Positions 61,301 to 64,000 of a stretch of 64,000 bases of DNA are shown here, one piece after another; within the stretch, counting starts at the first letter, position 1; every line of letters begins with the position of its first letter. Location of the stretch: contig CAADRB010000014.1 in the NCBI GenBank assembly GCA_900708905.1, positions 337,550-401,549 of the forward strand. Direction: 5' to 3'. A program made the position numbers and the translations under genes. The notes beneath the pieces are model-generated. The model was not told where the DNA came from, did no database searches, and was given only the letters and a program-made list of their open reading frames with translations. Source of the stretch: Hymenolepis diminuta (lineage: Eukaryota; Platyhelminthes; Cestoda; Cyclophyllidea; Hymenolepididae).

Positions 61301-61881
61301 TTGTTTGTTGATAAACAACTAACAAATAGGGTATAGGTGTGAGTCAATAGGTGCTCGATACATAGAGAAGCCGAGCAGCTCTCTGACTCAGTCAGAAAAC
61401 CATTCAGCTTCCAGCCCCAAATTAACGCAACCTGGTAGACAAATAATGACCAAATACACCTTTGGGATCAATATAGGAATCCAACTAGAATAGAAAATAT
61501 ATGTTTTGACTCCCAGGCCGTTTATCAGTAAACTCTAGGAACTGTTTATACCATTGTATTGGGTTGTGATTATGTAAAACGAATTGAACCAAAGGTTACT
61601 TTTCATTGGCTTTCATACTCAACGTGGTAGAACACGATTTTTCTGACAATCAGTGAGTAGCTGTTGACATCACCATGATGGGCTTGTCTTGATATAACAT
61701 GGAGATTTCACATCTGTAAGGTGGAATCAGTACCCAAATGGCTTGCAACCGTTATTGTACTTCCTTTATTTAGTAAAGCAATGTTTTGCCTTCCTATCAG
61801 TTTTAAAAGGTGCTGTTTATCACAGTTTTAACGACAGTGAGAAGAAAAGGTTTACAAATTCGAGTGTCTGCTGGAGATATA

Positions 61882-61948
61882 ATGACTGACACTTCAAGCG
61901 GAGCGAATGGGGGATCAGACGGATTGCAAGTGAATCGAAAGACTAAAG
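61882..61948 (+). other. Candidate first coding exon of an unknown gene
   Basis: An ATG opens 22 codons (MTDTSSGANGGSDGLQVNRK and two more) and ends in phase 1 at a canonical AAAG|GTAAGA donor. The GC-balanced, Ser/Gly-rich start stands out from its AT-rich surroundings. A frame at 63684-63793 could follow in phase. The family is not recognised; a chance match is possible. Confidence 0.3.
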
Positions 61949-64000
61949 GTAAGATCGTCTCGTGCAAGACACGTGAAAAAATGTAAGGCAACCTCTTTCT
62001 ATGACCATCCACTTTTCCTCCAGCTAAATTCCCATTGGTTGGCCTTGAAATGGAGATTCTGTCTCGTAACCGTGGCGGATTCAGCATTTGCGCTTTAATT
62101 TATGGTGATATGAATCATTGATGAAAGGCTAGGGACAATTTTTTTCTCTCTTCCCTCACTCGCAACATAGTCGACTAAATGCACAGAAAATAAAAGTTAA
62201 TTTAATTTTTCATAATTATTCAGTAGGGATTTCCCTTTCATAAAACCCATTTTGGACTGAGATTAACCGATTCCCCTAATTAACCAGTACCAGCAGTTGG
62301 TCATGCCAATAAAATAATTACATTAATTCAAATCAATAATCTTTTAAATTGGCAATAAGCATATGTTATGCTAATCTGACCGGTGGATACGTTTTTTAAA
62401 TGAAATTTATGACTTTGCTCCGGTATCTCCCAAATCAGTCCAGCGCAAGATTTAACAGATTAGAAAATCATTTTAATAGTTTTCGTTGATCCACTTCATT
62501 TAAAGTTTTCCACTACGGTAACATTTTTAATTGGAATATTATAAATATCTATTTTAGGAGAGCTGTAGTCTGCTGAATTTAAGACTGTCAAATTGAATAT
62601 CAATCAAATGATAGTGACTATAATTTCTATGAACAGGAGCGAACTGTAGTATTTAGAAATTCACATGCTAATCGATCAATAAGCGATATTCGCAGTTTTG
62701 AAATCAGATGCAGTATCCAACAAATGAGAGGAACGCATAAAGAAAATGAATGTCAACAAGGATGCATTGAATAAAAGAATAGCACACATACTAAAGCGGT
62801 ACTATCGGTATAAAAGTATGCTTGTCAAGAGATTTAAAATCGTTTATATAGGAAATTAAGTGAATGGGATGCGAAATAACCAACACCAAATATGAAGATA
62901 ACACAGATTACTGAGGTGGTGAAGACATTCAATCACGTGACGAGCTGTTCATGACCAAATACAATGAAAATGTAAATAAATAACAAATTCGACTAATTCG
63001 CGAACTGAAATCACTATAAAGATATTAAAAAAAGATTGTTTGCATTCAATCATAATACATACAAAGTTTGAATCCTATATAAATTTTCTTACTTTTTTAA
63101 GGTTAAAAAATAAAAATAAAAAACATCACTCACTTCAAGAGACCAATCGATTCTCTAACAAACTTGCTAATTAAATTTATTTTAGTTTATTCTTCACAGT
63201 CACTAAATTTGTTTTGCGCAGTTCATTTTGAGCTTGGCCTGGTGGGTTAATTCTAACGAGACGAGATGTTTTAATTCTTTTGTTCAGTTTTCCCCTTCCT
63301 CCAGAATTAACTTTTCAAGCACATATATTCTGTTATCTTTATTTGCCAGAAGAAAAATGTCTCACAATCGTAACTGAATTACAGTGTCCATAAAAGCCGC
63401 TATTTAAGATAAAAATCTAAAATATAAATTAGACTAAGTTCAGACAAAATAAAGATTGTGTAATAAATTTCAGATTATGACTGATTTCGTTACACTCTCT
63501 CTCCAATTCTTATCCTTGAAATAGATTTAGGAATATATGGTGTCATTTTTTTCAATTCAAAATGCGATATTTTTGTAAAGTAATATTCTTTTGTGCTTCT
63601 GAGAATGCTAGCAGATCTAGTCCTGCCGCTAGGATTTATCCGCTCATTAGATATTGCTAGACAATGATTGACTCAGTCTAAAGTTGTTGGTATTTGGACC
63701 AACATGCAGATGCAAATTGATTTGGATGAGACTACTCCTGAAGTGGATTGCTCATTCCTCAAAAATGCATACTCTGCAGCTTTGTGTGCTCAGGTCCTTA
63801 TCAGATACCTTTGCCCATCCTTCAAGTTCTTGTAAAATATACGAAAAATACAATTCAGCAGCAACACAGTTAAGTGTACAATAGCGGGCATACTAAAATT
63901 AAAGAGAGTTGCAGTGGATCTAATAGAGTATATCAACAAAAGGAAAGAAAACACAAAATATATGAATTTTACAGCTTTCTGGCCATCTTAATTCATCTGT
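61949..64000. other. AT-rich right end; possible second exon at 63684-63793
   Basis: Most of this stretch shows nothing. At 63668-63835 a plus frame contains IWTNMQMQIDLDETTPEVDC and SFLKNAYSAALCAQ, then GTCCTT and a stop at 63833-63835. With the acceptor CTCAGTCTAAAG at 63683 it would join the 61882-61948 exon in phase. The acceptor is pyrimidine-poor and the donor is weak. Confidence 0.3.

Larger units (their letters stand above)
54213..61881. other. Gene-poor region with repeat R5
   Basis: 7.7 kb of AT-rich DNA with three diverged copies of repeat R5 (54583-54735, 57090-57260, 58240-58390). A coding-like stretch at about 61150-61258 (KMKEKGVEREITNKAESAST) ends at a GTAAAT but lacks a usable acceptor. 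The remaining open frames have no domains. Confidence 0.5.

Noticed and set aside
1..64000. CRISPR arrays, bacterial operons, complete tRNA or rRNA genes
   Set aside because: None seen. The only tRNA-like sequences are degenerate SINE heads without a foldable full tRNA.

Overview
The window is AT-rich animal DNA with many short GT-AG introns (several of 39-82 bases), a few kilobase introns full of decayed transposons, and long gene-poor stretches. The protein genes are metazoan. The intron size classes, an RTE-like LINE relic, mariner-like relics, and splice acceptors lying 0-9 bases from every start codon all fit a parasitic flatworm. A tapeworm is most likely; a trematode cannot be excluded from sequence alone.

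Layout. (1) 1-7660, minus strand: the 5' end of a polypeptide GalNAc-transferase gene (type II membrane exon 7660-7558, stem/early catalytic exon 3138-2856). The rest lies beyond the left edge. Its 4.4-kb intron holds SINE and R1 repeat copies. (2) 7661-10215: divergent intergenic spacer. (3) 10216-27660, plus strand: a complete 28-exon gene for a 1330-residue TPR protein, best read as SKI3/TTC37 (SKIC3), scaffold of the cytoplasmic Ski complex. Every junction was reconstructed and all phases agree. Its introns carry two SINEs, a composite mariner and an RTE-type LINE relic. (4) 28385-28678, plus strand: a two-exon gene for a 70-residue ATX1/ATOX1-type copper chaperone. (5) 32612-about 33180, plus strand: a non-coding host gene whose three tiny introns each carry a U14 (SNORD14-like) C/D-box snoRNA, with a decayed fourth copy upstream. 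(6) 33.2-64 kb: a gene-poor stretch with a second mariner (48646-49875, minus), a LINE reverse-transcriptase fragment (47329-47560, minus), several dispersed repeat families and a few isolated exon-like islands that could belong to genes with very long introns.

The three protein genes act in unrelated processes (O-glycosylation in the Golgi, 3'-5' mRNA decay, copper delivery) and show no operon-like logic. The most notable observations are the tandem intronic U14 array, with a guide matched to an invertebrate-type 18S sequence, and a 373-base near-identical tract shared by two dead mariner copies 27 kb apart in opposite orientation, which looks like gene conversion.
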